64,000 nt of DNA, from NCBI GenBank assembly GCA_902773005.1, contig CACYCS010000050.1, positions 22,082 to 86,081 on the forward strand, given 5' to 3'. Shown piece after piece: positions 18,744-27,325 of this stretch. The notes under the pieces were generated by a model. The model was given only the letters and a program-made list of their open reading frames with translations, had not been told where the DNA came from and searched no databases. The stretch comes from an uncultured Erysipelotrichaceae bacterium. Its GTDB lineage: Bacteria > Bacillota_I > Bacilli_A > RFN20 > CAG-826. The translations under genes and the position numbers were made by a program. Within the stretch, counting starts at the first letter, position 1. Each line of letters begins with the position of its first letter.

Positions 18744-19875
18744 TGTTGTTTTCCTCTTCGTCAAGAACGTTCTTAATGGCTTCCAAATAGGAATAGCCGT
18801 ACCCTTTCTCCGGTTCCAAAAAATTCCCTTCCGTCCATTCGTTCCAAACGCAGGTAATGAAATGGGCTTTGCATTCGCCGCTAGAAACAAGGCGGTGCAT
18901 CTTTCGGAACACGTTTCCGAAAGCGATTGGCGAAGGATTGTTCACAATCGCGTACCATGGGTAAACGTTCATGTTCTCATAGATTTCCGATTGAATGGTG
19001 CGCGGGCTTTGGTCGATGCCAGTCATAAGATGTGGAGCGGTCGGAATATCGTAATCGGCGATATCTTGCTTTGTAGCCTCATATCCAGCTTCCACAAAAC
19101 TCCAATAGTCCATGGTTAGCCGCGCGTCTTTATATTTGATTGGCCACCAATAGCGAAGGTTCTCGTCGATGCCAAGTTCATTGAGGACTCTGTTAATGTC
19201 CGCATGATCGTCGAATACATCTTCCATGATGGCGCCAACGGTGCAGAGATGAACTTCCCCCAGTCCTTTGTTGCGAACCCGCTGCCTGAAATCATCAAAA
19301 ATGCGTCGGCATTCCAAAATGCCACCCAGTTCGTGAACCAACTTTTCAACGTTGTAGATTGCAAAGAGAAGCTTTCCATCAATCCGGATGTAGTTTTCGC
19401 GCCAAAAGTATTTCGCAATGAAGTCATTGGTGATGTCAACGAAATCCTTCTCAGTAACAGCTCCGCTTTTTAGCATCGGTGCGATGCCAACCCTTGGGGA
19501 CGGATGAGCGTAAATGGCATTGTGATTGCACCAAAGAATCGCGAATCCAAAATCCTTGGCATTCGGGGCGTGCAGGAATCCTTCATCAAGGCAACGTTCG
19601 CGATAGGGTCCATCGTCATAATAATATGTATCAAAGATAAATCCCTTAATGCCGTATTGCTTAGCGCAAAGGATCTTTTTATCCATGACCGCGGGATCAG
19701 CTTCGTCCTCATAGCCCCAAAGAGGCACCAGAGGCTGATTATGGCCAGGGAAACGCGGGCGCGCACACTTTAGAACCTCCCATTCGGTCCAGCCTTTACC
19801 GTGCCAGATATCATTACGTCTATCTTGGTGCCAGTTGGGGAAATAGTATGCGTAAAGATCGATATGCTTGCTCAT
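18736..19875 (-). CDS. WbsX / GH99-like domain protein
   Basis: 379 residues. The opening IDLYAYYFPNWHQD, then GWTEWEVLKCARPRFPGH, GIKGFIFDTYYYDDG and the late VWNEWTEGNFLEP are the ordered signatures of the WbsX/GH99-like family, whose members resemble endo-acting alpha-mannosidase GH99 and occur in glycan loci and O-antigen clusters. Carboxylates in TEWE and NEWTEG are candidate catalytic residues. No signal peptide. It is first gene of the 13-gene operon, with a good SD (AAGGAG) and a promoter with the shared 25-bp box upstream. Confidence 0.85.
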   Translation of the reverse strand: MSKHIDLYAYYFPNWHQDRRNDIWHGKGWTEWEVLKCARPRFPGHNQPLVPLWGYEDEADPAVMDKKILCAKQYGIKGFIFDTYYYDDGPYRERCLDEGFLHAPNAKDFGFAILWCNHNAIYAHPSPRVGIAPMLKSGAVTEKDFVDITNDFIAKYFWRENYIRIDGKLLFAIYNVEKLVHELGGILECRRIFDDFRQRVRNKGLGEVHLCTVGAIMEDVFDDHADINRVLNELGIDENLRYWWPIKYKDARLTMDYWSFVEAGYEATKQDIADYDIPTAPHLMTGIDQSPRTIQSEIYENMNVYPWYAIVNNPSPIAFGNVFRKMHRLVSSGECKAHFITCVWNEWTEGNFLEPEKGYGYSYLEAIKNVLDEEENNND

Positions 19876-19913
19876 TAGTCACTCCTTCGGAAAAGGTTTT
19901 TGCTTCTAGATAG

Positions 19914-19981
19914 ATTCTATGACTAGAGAAAATCAATGGAATGGATAAACTGAATGACAATGTGGATATTTTAAAGATTGG
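19914..19981 (-). promoter_or_regulatory. promoter of the 13-gene operon with regulon box A
   Basis: The minus strand shows -10 TAGAAT (19919-19914) and no good -35. A 25-bp box at 19957-19981 (plus strand ACAATGTGGAT..TTTT..AAGAT) is 21/25 identical to the box at 22643-22667. Its near edge lies 37 nt from the -10, against 38 nt at the other promoter. A poor -35 plus a fixed upstream box indicates an activator-dependent promoter, probably under the AraC protein. Confidence 0.7.
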
Positions 19982-19989
19982 TGATGAAT

Positions 19990-20724
19990 CTAAACTTCCA
20001 AAAGTATCGATTTTTTTCTATTTTTTGAAACGTAAGTGTAGATTTTCTCAATCTCCAAACTATCAAGTGCTTGATAAGATTTCGAAGGAACAACTCCAAG
20101 TTTGAGTCTTTTTTCATTCATGAGATTATGCGTGTTGAAAACCTCGGTTAAGGCGTTTGGATCATCCTCGATAAGTTGCAAGCGCGCCGCCACCTGTTCC
20201 ATCGAGCCGTTCAGCGTATTCATAATCAGCCTGTATCTGTGGGCTACCTTCGATTTTTTGAGTAAAGAAAGATTCTCAACGAACCAATCAAACCTGTCAT
20301 AACCCAAAATGGATTCGGCGTCAGACTTGGTCCCCACTTTGATGTCAGCGCATATAAAGTCCGCGAGAGAAAGAGCGAGTCGAAATTTCTCCTTGGAGAC
20401 GAACATCGACGTTTCGAAGCAAATGGTTATCCCGGTTTTGCGAAGATCTTCAATTAGTGGCCGAATCTCAAAAACGGAATTAATTGGTTCCCCGCCAGAA
20501 AACGTCACCCCACCATCTTTGCCGTAAAACGGGAGATCGCTAAGACACTCACCGAAAAGGCTCGGCAAGTCAGCGTCAAAAACCTCACCATTAGGGTAAA
20601 CCCCTTCTGGATTGCAACACCACGGACAGCGCAGCGGGCAGCCAAAAAGGAAGATCGTGGTCCGTATCCCTGGCCCATCATCTAGGCAAAAATGCTGTAC
20701 ATTAAAAACTTTGGCCACGGACAT
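19990..20724 (-). CDS. glycyl radical enzyme activase (radical SAM), compact type
   Basis: 244 residues. The radical SAM cluster motif CxxxCxxC is C29-C33-C36 in GCPLRCPWC, preceded by the DDGPGIRTT signature of activases. GGVTFSGGEP (SAM-binding GGEP) follows. There is no ferredoxin-like insert with additional cysteines, so it resembles the short pyruvate formate-lyase activase type rather than the larger diol-dehydratase type. It should install the glycyl radical on the enzyme encoded just upstream, whose gene it overlaps by 23 bp. Requires anaerobic conditions and a reduced electron donor. Confidence 0.93.
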   Translation of the reverse strand: MSVAKVFNVQHFCLDDGPGIRTTIFLFGCPLRCPWCCNPEGVYPNGEVFDADLPSLFGECLSDLPFYGKDGGVTFSGGEPINSVFEIRPLIEDLRKTGITICFETSMFVSKEKFRLALSLADFICADIKVGTKSDAESILGYDRFDWFVENLSLLKKSKVAHRYRLIMNTLNGSMEQVAARLQLIEDDPNALTEVFNTHNLMNEKRLKLGVVPSKSYQALDSLEIEKIYTYVSKNRKKSILLEV

Positions 20725-22552
20725 TTTTCGCCCTTTCGATTAGGAGATCCTTATATTCGATTGGGAGGTCGTTGAAATAGCTGCTGAAGCCCCAAACGCG
20801 GACAATCAGATTCTCATGCCTTTCAGGGTGCAACTTTGCGTCAACAAGCGTCTCAAAGTTTGTCACGTTCATTTGGAACTCATAGGCTTGGCTATTACAG
20901 CATCCGCGGAGAAATTGCAGACCGAATTCGGGATGAGAAGAAAATAGGCTCGCATCGAAAAACGAATCGATTACATTTCCATTCACGCAGCGCGAAGGCA
21001 AGTCGAGGCTACGGAAAAAATAGATAACATCCAGAGGAGAAGAGGCGAAGTCGTTGGAGACATGCACGCCATATGGGGCATTGGCTTTTCTTCCATCAAA
21101 AGACGCGGGGTTCTTGCTTCCATAGGCCAAGTAATTGGATGAGGACAACCCAAAGTAGAGCGACTCGCCATGGTCGCCAACGCGGCATTCAAGCACTGCG
21201 TCATTAGTAATCTTTAAAACCCGATTCGTCATTTCGATGGCTGCCCGGCTGCGCGATCCAAAGCAATTGGTACGATCCACAAGCTGTTCAGAATCAAACC
21301 CCTCAAAATTGGCTTTGCGAATTGCGTTTAACTGCGCAATCGTCAGTTTTCCCTCTTTGAAGCAAAGGCGGTCAATTGCCAGAATGCCATTTACGCAATT
21401 TGATAAGCCCGTCGTTAAGAAGCCCACGTCATAATGGCACGCCCCACCACCTCCAATCGTCTTTTTCCTTTCTCTGCATGAGCGGATGAAAAGCGACTCG
21501 ATTGGCTCTTCCTGCCAGGGGCCCGAGCGAAGCTTCGACAGTTTTTCCGAAATCGCATCTCTCAAGCAATCGAATACCCCGGAAAGACGATCTCCTCCTT
21601 TGCTTAGCATAAGTTCAACCGCCTCGTTCAGTGCTTCAGCAAAGTTCAGGTCATAAAGATTATTTCTACTTACCGCCTTTCCACACGCAAAGGGCTCCCA
21701 ACAAGCCGAAACGGCGTAATTATGAGCGTCTTCCGCGGTATAACCTGCATCAATAAGGGCGGGAATGACGCGCTCGTCGTTCGCCATGATTGGGCTTCCC
21801 GACCCGCTTTCTATGAGTCTTGATGCAGAGGACAAAACGGAATCGGGCGTCTTTTGGGAATAACGTAGCATGAGCTTTGGATCTGGCAAATGCAGCTCGG
21901 TGAGCGCGGAAATAAACAATTCGGTTAATCCATTCGATTGGTCGTTTCCCCTTTCGTCGGTTCCCCCAAGAATAATGATCTGTCCAGTGTCGCCCAGCAA
22001 TTCGTTGCTCTTGTTTTTGTAATAGCGATGAAGTGTCAGGAGGAATTCTTTGATAATCTCGAGGCAATTGGCCCGTCCGCCTTCCGCGAAATACTTCAAA
22101 AGCCATTGGTCGAGCCTTCCTAGCCCGACTAAGTGATGTCCGAATTGCCACTGAAGCGAATTGATGAAAAGAATTCGTTGAAGGGCATCGAACATATCCG
22201 TGGCCTTTCTGAGTTTGAGGCCTAGCAGGGATTCCACTTGCCGTGGATCCGCACAAACGGAAGCACATCGGTCAATATAGTGGAAAAGACTTAATCGTAA
22301 ATCGACATAACGCTTATCGAAACGAGCAAAATCGCCGAGCAATTCTGAAAGAGACGAATCAAGAACAATGGAGTAATCCAAACACATATTGGAAGCGGAT
22401 AAGCCTTCAGCATCGAAATTGAATTCTGGAGCAAGATAATAAAAGAATCGCCCCTCGCTTTTTGTTGGATGCAAGTCATCTAAAAGTCGACACGTGGATT
22501 TGAATTCATCTGCGTCAAAATAGGTTCTTACGGCAATGCCTTTGGTATTCAT
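20702..22552 (-). CDS. short glycyl radical enzyme, eliminase/dehydratase-like active site
   Basis: 616 residues, clearly shorter than the usual 760-850. The C-terminal radical loop is RVWGFSSYF, with the radical Gly at about 588, 28 residues from the end. The mid-protein motif SACWEPFACGK (C284, E286) aligns with GCVEP of glycerol/diol-dehydratase-type enzymes, where Cys and Glu act as thiyl radical and base. GGTDERGNDQSNGLTELF and NDERVIPALIDAGYTAEDA are further family blocks. It is therefore probably a dehydratase or C-X lyase, not a formate lyase. Substrate unknown. The ATG at 22552 is chosen over 22597 and 22558 because GAGGAG lies 6 nt before it and the predicted transcript starts near 22592. 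Confidence 0.88.
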   Translation of the reverse strand: MNTKGIAVRTYFDADEFKSTCRLLDDLHPTKSEGRFFYYLAPEFNFDAEGLSASNMCLDYSIVLDSSLSELLGDFARFDKRYVDLRLSLFHYIDRCASVCADPRQVESLLGLKLRKATDMFDALQRILFINSLQWQFGHHLVGLGRLDQWLLKYFAEGGRANCLEIIKEFLLTLHRYYKNKSNELLGDTGQIIILGGTDERGNDQSNGLTELFISALTELHLPDPKLMLRYSQKTPDSVLSSASRLIESGSGSPIMANDERVIPALIDAGYTAEDAHNYAVSACWEPFACGKAVSRNNLYDLNFAEALNEAVELMLSKGGDRLSGVFDCLRDAISEKLSKLRSGPWQEEPIESLFIRSCRERKKTIGGGGACHYDVGFLTTGLSNCVNGILAIDRLCFKEGKLTIAQLNAIRKANFEGFDSEQLVDRTNCFGSRSRAAIEMTNRVLKITNDAVLECRVGDHGESLYFGLSSSNYLAYGSKNPASFDGRKANAPYGVHVSNDFASSPLDVIYFFRSLDLPSRCVNGNVIDSFFDASLFSSHPEFGLQFLRGCCNSQAYEFQMNVTNFETLVDAKLHPERHENLIVRVWGFSSYFNDLPIEYKDLLIERAKNVRGQSF

Positions 22553-22598
22553 TTGCATCTCCTCGGGATTATTTGGAAACCGCTGTTCCTTCGGCATG

Positions 22599-22667
22599 AT
22601 TATCGTTCAATCCATTGGCTGGAACTACCTACAAAGCAAAGAACAATGTGGATTTTTTCAAGATGGT
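22599..22667 (-). promoter_or_regulatory. promoter of the glycyl radical operon with regulon box B
   Basis: Minus strand -10 GATAAT (22604-22599), no consensus -35, and the 25-bp box at 22643-22667, 38 nt upstream of the -10. The same box on the plus strand ends 5 bp before the TATAAT of the AraC gene, so binding here could activate the enzyme genes and repress the regulator. Confidence 0.7.
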
Positions 22668-22672
22668 TTTCC

Positions 22673-22678
22673 TATAAT
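22673..22678 (+). promoter_or_regulatory. -10 element of the AraC regulator gene
   Basis: A perfect TATAAT lies only 7 nt before the preferred ATG (22686). The predicted transcript would begin at or next to the start codon, and no ribosome site is visible, so the mRNA may be leaderless. The -35 region is weak and overlaps box B. Confidence 0.55.
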
Positions 22679-22685
22679 GATTTTG

Positions 22686-23618
22686 ATGAAAATAGCGACA
22701 GTGCAATTTGAAGAAATCAATCCGTTCGTCCGCTTTTGCGCAAAGCAGACGTTCTTTATGGAAAGTTTTTGGGCCAAAGAAGAGGTCGTTAACCTCGATC
22801 ATAGAATCTATTACTGTCAATCGGGGGAAGCGGACTTGCTAATCGATGGAAAAAGCCACCATCTCAAGCCAAAAACTCTAGTTTTGTGGCAGGCAGGACA
22901 TCGGTATAAGTGCGTTCCAACGGGCGGAGAGAGATGCGCTTGCTTTACGTGCAATTTCGACTTCACCTCATCATTTCGAACATTGAAAACGCCAATCGCC
23001 CCAATACGGGTTGCAGATTTTAGGCAAGGCATGGTTTTGGAATGCGTCCGCTTCTCCGATTACGACCCCTTCAACCAGATTGTATATGTGGAGAATTTCA
23101 ATGAAGGAGAAGACATATTTCCTCGTATGCGCGAAATTTATAACGCCGACCTAAAATATGCCCATTTCGAACTGAAAACAGCCTTTTGTCAATTGCTAAT
23201 TGCGGTAAAGGACGCTACCTTATGGGGCGAGAGCAAAAATGCTAAATCCAGAGCGGGCATGCAAATCATAGATTTTATCAAGGCCCATTATCGCGAGAAT
23301 CTTTCGAATGCGGATGTAGCAAAGGCTTTTTCGTATCATCCCAATTATGTGTCCGTGCTCATAGGGAAGGAGACTGGATGCTCCCTTCATAATTTTCTCA
23401 TCAAGTATCGTCTAAGGAAGGCGATAGGCTATTTGAATACCTCAACGATGTCTATCCGCGAGATCTGTGAAGCTGTCAATATCCCTGACCCACGTTATTT
23501 TTCGCGATTATTCAAAAAATACTATGGGTACTGTCCGACTGAAGCCAGAGGCAAAGCCGGCGCTAATATACTCCAAGCCCTTGATACCGAGCAAAGCCCG
23601 ACCGATTTTGGGAAATAA
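22686..23618 (+). CDS. AraC-family transcriptional regulator
   Basis: 310 residues. An N-terminal cupin-like sugar-sensing domain (DHRIYYCQSGEADLLIDGK, ~30-170) is followed by two helix-turn-helix units at the C-terminus: NLSNADVAKAFSYHPNYVSVLI and MSIREICEAVNIPDPRYFSRLFKKYYGYCPTEAR-type signature (second recognition helix and the conserved GxxPxxxR end). It is divergent from the glycyl radical operon and is the obvious candidate to bind boxes A and B. The frame is open further upstream, but 22686 is preferred from domain start and promoter position. Confidence 0.88.
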   Translation: MKIATVQFEEINPFVRFCAKQTFFMESFWAKEEVVNLDHRIYYCQSGEADLLIDGKSHHLKPKTLVLWQAGHRYKCVPTGGERCACFTCNFDFTSSFRTLKTPIAPIRVADFRQGMVLECVRFSDYDPFNQIVYVENFNEGEDIFPRMREIYNADLKYAHFELKTAFCQLLIAVKDATLWGESKNAKSRAGMQIIDFIKAHYRENLSNADVAKAFSYHPNYVSVLIGKETGCSLHNFLIKYRLRKAIGYLNTSTMSIREICEAVNIPDPRYFSRLFKKYYGYCPTEARGKAGANILQALDTEQSPTDFGK

Positions 23619-23804
23619 ACGGGTTTCTAATATGCTTTGGCCGATATTTTTAGGAATGGCGACTCATCTAAAAGGCATTTCTTGACTCGAAAGACGCCGA
23701 AATTTCTCACAGGTTTGTTAATAGAGCGTCGGGCCGAGGTCATATCAAATTGCGTGTAAAGATCTTTGCGGCCCCAATAGATCAAGACCAATAAATGGCA
23801 TCTA

Positions 23805-23952
23805 CGCGGTGAAAAGACAAAAAGTGCGTTTCACCGCGCTGAATTATCTATTCCCAACATTATTTAGACGCTGTCGCATATTTTCATTGATTTAATTGTA
23901 TTTCCATATGATAATTTACGCGGTGAAAGGCTAAAAAGTACGTTTCACCGCG
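23805..23952. repeat. two 34-bp inverted-repeat units before ATPase A
   Basis: Unit 1 (23805-23838) and unit 2 (23919-23952) each have arms CGCGGTGAAA and TTTCACCGCG separated by exactly 14 bp, including AAAAAGT in both. They are 114 bp apart. A promoter lies between them (TTGATT 23887-23892, 17 bp, GATAAT 23910-23915), and unit 2 covers the expected transcription start and abuts the SD of the ATPase gene. The rest of the gene-free stretch 23619-23965 shows nothing else recognisable. Confidence 0.9.
23887..23915 (+). promoter_or_regulatory. promoter of ATPase A
   Basis: TTGATT, 17-bp spacer, GATAAT preceded by a TATG extension. Transcription would start near 23922, inside the second inverted repeat, which suggests repression by a protein bound to the repeats. 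Confidence 0.7.
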
Positions 23953-23965
23953 TGAGGAAATAACT

Positions 23966-25411
23966 ATGAAAGCGATTGGAAGAGAAAAAGAATCCATGTT
24001 TTTGCAGAAGCTTCTTCTGAGCGATAAATCGGAATTCCTCGCAGTGTATGGAAGAAGGCGGGTCGGTAAAACGTTTTTGGTCGACTCGGTCTTTTCAACA
24101 ATGTACGCTTTCCGCCACAGTGCTCCATCGAATGACCGAAAGGATAACGCTTCTAAGCAACTTGAGACACAGCTAGCAACATTTCAGGATTCCCTAGGAT
24201 TCTATGGCGATGATTCGAGCGAGACAATCGATACCTGGCTCAAGGCATTTGCAAGGCTCCGAGCGCTGATTCAAAAGAAAGAAAAGACGGAAGGCAAAAT
24301 TATCATATTCCTTGATGAGCTACCATGGATGGACACATCAGGATCTGATTTCCTTTCCGCTTTCAGTCTATTTTGGAATAACTATTGCTTCCCTAGAGGA
24401 GACATACTACTCATTGTCTGTGGTTCCTCGATGAGTTACATGAGCAAGAAGATCCTTTCGGGGAAAGGCTCATTGTTTCACCGCGTAAGTAAAGAATTAA
24501 GGCTCACGCCATTCACGCTTCGCTCAACCGAAGAATTCCTGCAATCCAAAGGCATAATGTACAGCCGTTACGAGATTGCCTGCACTTATATGATCTTCGG
24601 CGGAATCCCTTATTACCTTGATTACTTAGAGAAAGGACTCACCTTAGCCCAAAACATCGATCGTCTTTTCTTTGCAGAAGACGCAGTATTTGCAAACGAA
24701 TTCTCTGCTCTAATGAGTCAAAGCTTTTCCAATGCCTCACTTGCCGAAAAGACGGTTCTTGCTTTGAGTGGGAAATCCAAAGGTTTGGAACGGGATGATC
24801 TTTGCAAGGAGATTGGCGTAGCTGACGGCGGCGAGTTTTCCGATGCGATGAATGGGCTAACCGCAAGCGGGTTCGTCATGCGATACATCCCTTTCGGTGA
24901 GAACCAAAGGCACCCCCACTATAAGCTGATTGACCCATTTTGTCTCTTCTACCTCCATTTTGTAAAAGGCAACGCTAGCCTCGACAAGCATTTCTTTCAG
25001 CAGCACATCGACTCTTCATCGTTAACAACCTGGCGCGGCCTAACCTTCGAACTGGTCTGTATCCACCACGTTGAGCAAATCAAAAACGCGTTAGGCTTAT
25101 CTGTCATTCGCACCGAAACCAGCTTATTGCCTCTAACGGCAGTCAGCCCAGAAAGAAAAGCTCAAATCGATCTTGTCATAAACCGAGCGGACAACGCGGC
25201 AAGCATCTGTGAAATCAAATTCGTCGCCGCGGATTACTCTGTGACGAAAGATTATTATCAAGATCTAATATCTCGACGCAAGGCAATCGCGTCACTTCTC
25301 AAGAAGAAGCAATCCATGCATCAGGTGCTTATCACAACATTTGGGCTAACCCCAAATAGCTATAGTTCTTTTTTTGAAAGCGTCCTCACTCTAGACGATC
25401 TATTTCGTTAA
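23966..25411 (+). CDS. AAA ATPase with C-terminal PD-(D/E)XK-like domain (ATPase_2/DUF234 type), paralogue A
   Basis: 481 residues. N-terminal ATPase of the archaeal ATPase_2 type: Walker A GRRRVGKT (29-36), Walker B IIFLDELPWMD, and a sensor-like LLIVCGSSMSYM. A winged-helix-like middle follows (KGLERDDLCKEIGVADGGEF). The C-terminal region has the nuclease-fold motif QIDLV(14 residues)EIK, with D402, E416 and K418. Function of such proteins is not established. It stands alone with SD GAGGAAA and a promoter embedded in paired inverted repeats. Closely related to 50986-52446, more distantly to 30690-32114. Confidence 0.85.
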   Translation: MKAIGREKESMFLQKLLLSDKSEFLAVYGRRRVGKTFLVDSVFSTMYAFRHSAPSNDRKDNASKQLETQLATFQDSLGFYGDDSSETIDTWLKAFARLRALIQKKEKTEGKIIIFLDELPWMDTSGSDFLSAFSLFWNNYCFPRGDILLIVCGSSMSYMSKKILSGKGSLFHRVSKELRLTPFTLRSTEEFLQSKGIMYSRYEIACTYMIFGGIPYYLDYLEKGLTLAQNIDRLFFAEDAVFANEFSALMSQSFSNASLAEKTVLALSGKSKGLERDDLCKEIGVADGGEFSDAMNGLTASGFVMRYIPFGENQRHPHYKLIDPFCLFYLHFVKGNASLDKHFFQQHIDSSSLTTWRGLTFELVCIHHVEQIKNALGLSVIRTETSLLPLTAVSPERKAQIDLVINRADNAASICEIKFVAADYSVTKDYYQDLISRRKAIASLLKKKQSMHQVLITTFGLTPNSYSSFFESVLTLDDLFR

Positions 25412-25433
25412 AAACTCAGGTCATTGCAAATCG

Positions 25434-25453
25434 AAAGTGCATACACGTACCCC
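25434..25453 (-). repeat. dispersed intergenic motif, copy g
   Basis: Minus strand GGGGTACGTGTATGCACTTT, preceded by AAATCCAT. It matches the consensus AATCC-N3to5-GGG(A/T)AC(A/G)TG(T/C)ATC found in six other intergenic places. It lies just after ATPase A. Confidence 0.55.
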
Positions 25454-25490
25454 ATGGATTTAATTCGAGAATAATGCCATGCCTCCACGC

Positions 25491-25521
25491 AAAAGGGTCG
25501 CGCACGAGGCGCGACCCTTTT
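25491..25521. terminator. bidirectional terminator between ATPase A and the ABC exporter
   Basis: A perfect 13-bp stem, AAAAGGGTCGCGC (25491-25503) with GCGCGACCCTTTT (25509-25521), loop ACGAG. The A- and T-ends allow termination in both directions for the convergent genes. Confidence 0.92.
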
Positions 25522-25543
25522 GGTAATTCGCGGAAGATCCGCA

Positions 25544-27325
25544 TCAGTTGAACTGAGAGTTGTAGATCTCGCTATAGAGACCGCCGAGCTTCATGAGCGA
25601 GTCATGGGTGCCGGTCTCAACGATGTTGCCGTCCTTCATGACGAAGATGAGGTCGGCGTTCTTGATGGTGGAAAGCCTGTGGGCGATGACGAAGCTCGTC
25701 CTGCCGCTGGTGAGCGAATCCATGGCTTTCTGGATGAGGATCTCGGTCCTCGTATCGACGTTGGAGGTCGCTTCGTCGAGGATGAGCATCGGCGCGTTCT
25801 CGGTCATCGCGCGGGCGATGGTGACGAGCTGCTTCTGTCCAGCCGACAAGGCGCTTTCCTTTTGGATCTCGGTTTCAAGACCCTCGGGCAAGGTCGAGAC
25901 ATAATGGCTGAGGTTAGTCTCTTCAAGGATCTCTTGGAGTCTATTCTCGTCCACGTTCTTGAGGTTGTAGACGATGTTCTCGCGGAGGGTTCCGTTGATG
26001 ACCCAAGTCTCCTGGAGGATCATGCCGAAGATGTCGCGAAGCTCTTGGCGCGACATGTCCTTGATGGACACGCCATCGACGAGGATGTCGCCGCTAGTGA
26101 GCTCGTAGAAACGCATCAATAGGTTGACGAGGGTGGTCTTGCCAGCGCCGGTCGGACCGATGATGGCTACCTTCATGCCAGGTTGAATCTTCCCGGAGAA
26201 GTTCTTGATGGTGAGCTTCTTGGGGTCGTAGCCGAAGCAGACGTCCTTGAATTCGACTTCGCCGCGGATGTGGCTATGATCGAGGAGCTGCTTCTTATCG
26301 CTTTCGTCGGAGAGCTCTTCCTGCTCGAGGAAGGTGAAGACCCTGTTGCAGGCAGCGGTTCCAAGCTGGATGGTGGAGCTCGCCTGACCGATCTGGGCAA
26401 GAGGCTCCTGGAAGAGGGAGACGTAGATGATGAAGCCGGTGATGATGCCCATATCGCCGATGCTACCCCTAGCGTATAGGACGCCGCCGACCATCAAGAC
26501 CGCGGCATAGGTGAGGTAAGAGACGAAGGACATCGCGGGCTCGATGAGGGAGCCGAAGGCCTGCGACTTGTAGAGGACGGTGCCGAAGGAGTCGTTCTTC
26601 TCCTTGAAGGCGGCGACTTTCATGTCTTCGGCGTTGAACGCCTTGATGACGAGCTGGCCGGAGTAATTCTCTTCGACGGTCGCGTTGACATCGCCTAGGG
26701 CGTGCTGGCTCTGGTCGAATAGTGGCAAGGCCTTCTTGAAGGTCGCGAACATGATGATGAGCATGACCGGCAGCGAGCAAACGACGACGAGGGCCATCTG
26801 CCAGGCTGCGACGAACATCGCGATGAAGACGCCGATGAGCATGACGGCAGACTGGACGAGCATGCTGACGGAGTTCTGAAGCGAGGTGCTCAAGGTATCG
26901 ACGTCGTTGGTAACAACCGAGAGGATGTCACCGGTCTGGGTGGTGTCGAAGTAATTGAGCGGGAGTTTGTTGATCTTTTCGGAGATCTGCCTCCTCACGT
27001 CTTTCGAGAACTTCTGGATGATGGTATTCAGGATGAAGCCCGAGATGAAGCTCGCGATGAAGGAGATGGCCGCGAAGGCGGCGAGGGTCAAGCCGAGGCG
27101 GGTGACGTTCTCGAGGTTGACGGTGAAGGTCGCGCCGTCTTTTCCGACGGGGTTGATTTCATTGGTGAGCTGGCGGATCGTGCCAGGGGTCAAGATCGTG
27201 AACACGACCGAGACGATCAGCAAGATGATGGAGATGAAGAACGGAACATAGTATTTCCTAAACGCCTTTACGAGGCTGCCGAGTTTGTTCTTCTCTTTCG
27301 GCGCGGGTTTGGCGATGGCGCTCAT
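25544..27325 (-). CDS. ABC exporter half-transporter, subunit 2 (canonical ATPase site)
   Basis: 593 residues. An N-terminal six-helix exporter domain (about 30-330) precedes an ATPase domain: Walker A GPTGAGKTT, signature LSAGQKQL, Walker B MLILDEATSNVD with catalytic Glu, and switch His in VIAHRLSTI. It forms a heterodimer with the product of the preceding gene, with which it overlaps by ATGA. Substrate unknown; such pairs export drugs, lipids or peptides. Higher GC and fewer rare codons than the glycan locus suggest a core gene. Confidence 0.93.
   Translation of the reverse strand: MSAIAKPAPKEKNKLGSLVKAFRKYYVPFFISIILLIVSVVFTILTPGTIRQLTNEINPVGKDGATFTVNLENVTRLGLTLAAFAAISFIASFISGFILNTIIQKFSKDVRRQISEKINKLPLNYFDTTQTGDILSVVTNDVDTLSTSLQNSVSMLVQSAVMLIGVFIAMFVAAWQMALVVVCSLPVMLIIMFATFKKALPLFDQSQHALGDVNATVEENYSGQLVIKAFNAEDMKVAAFKEKNDSFGTVLYKSQAFGSLIEPAMSFVSYLTYAAVLMVGGVLYARGSIGDMGIITGFIIYVSLFQEPLAQIGQASSTIQLGTAACNRVFTFLEQEELSDESDKKQLLDHSHIRGEVEFKDVCFGYDPKKLTIKNFSGKIQPGMKVAIIGPTGAGKTTLVNLLMRFYELTSGDILVDGVSIKDMSRQELRDIFGMILQETWVINGTLRENIVYNLKNVDENRLQEILEETNLSHYVSTLPEGLETEIQKESALSAGQKQLVTIARAMTENAPMLILDEATSNVDTRTEILIQKAMDSLTSGRTSFVIAHRLSTIKNADLIFVMKDGNIVETGTHDSLMKLGGLYSEIYNSQFN

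Noticed and set aside
25520..26122. 200-codon open frame on the plus strand
   Set aside because: Antisense to the well-supported ABC exporter gene in GC-rich DNA, where long mirror frames are common.
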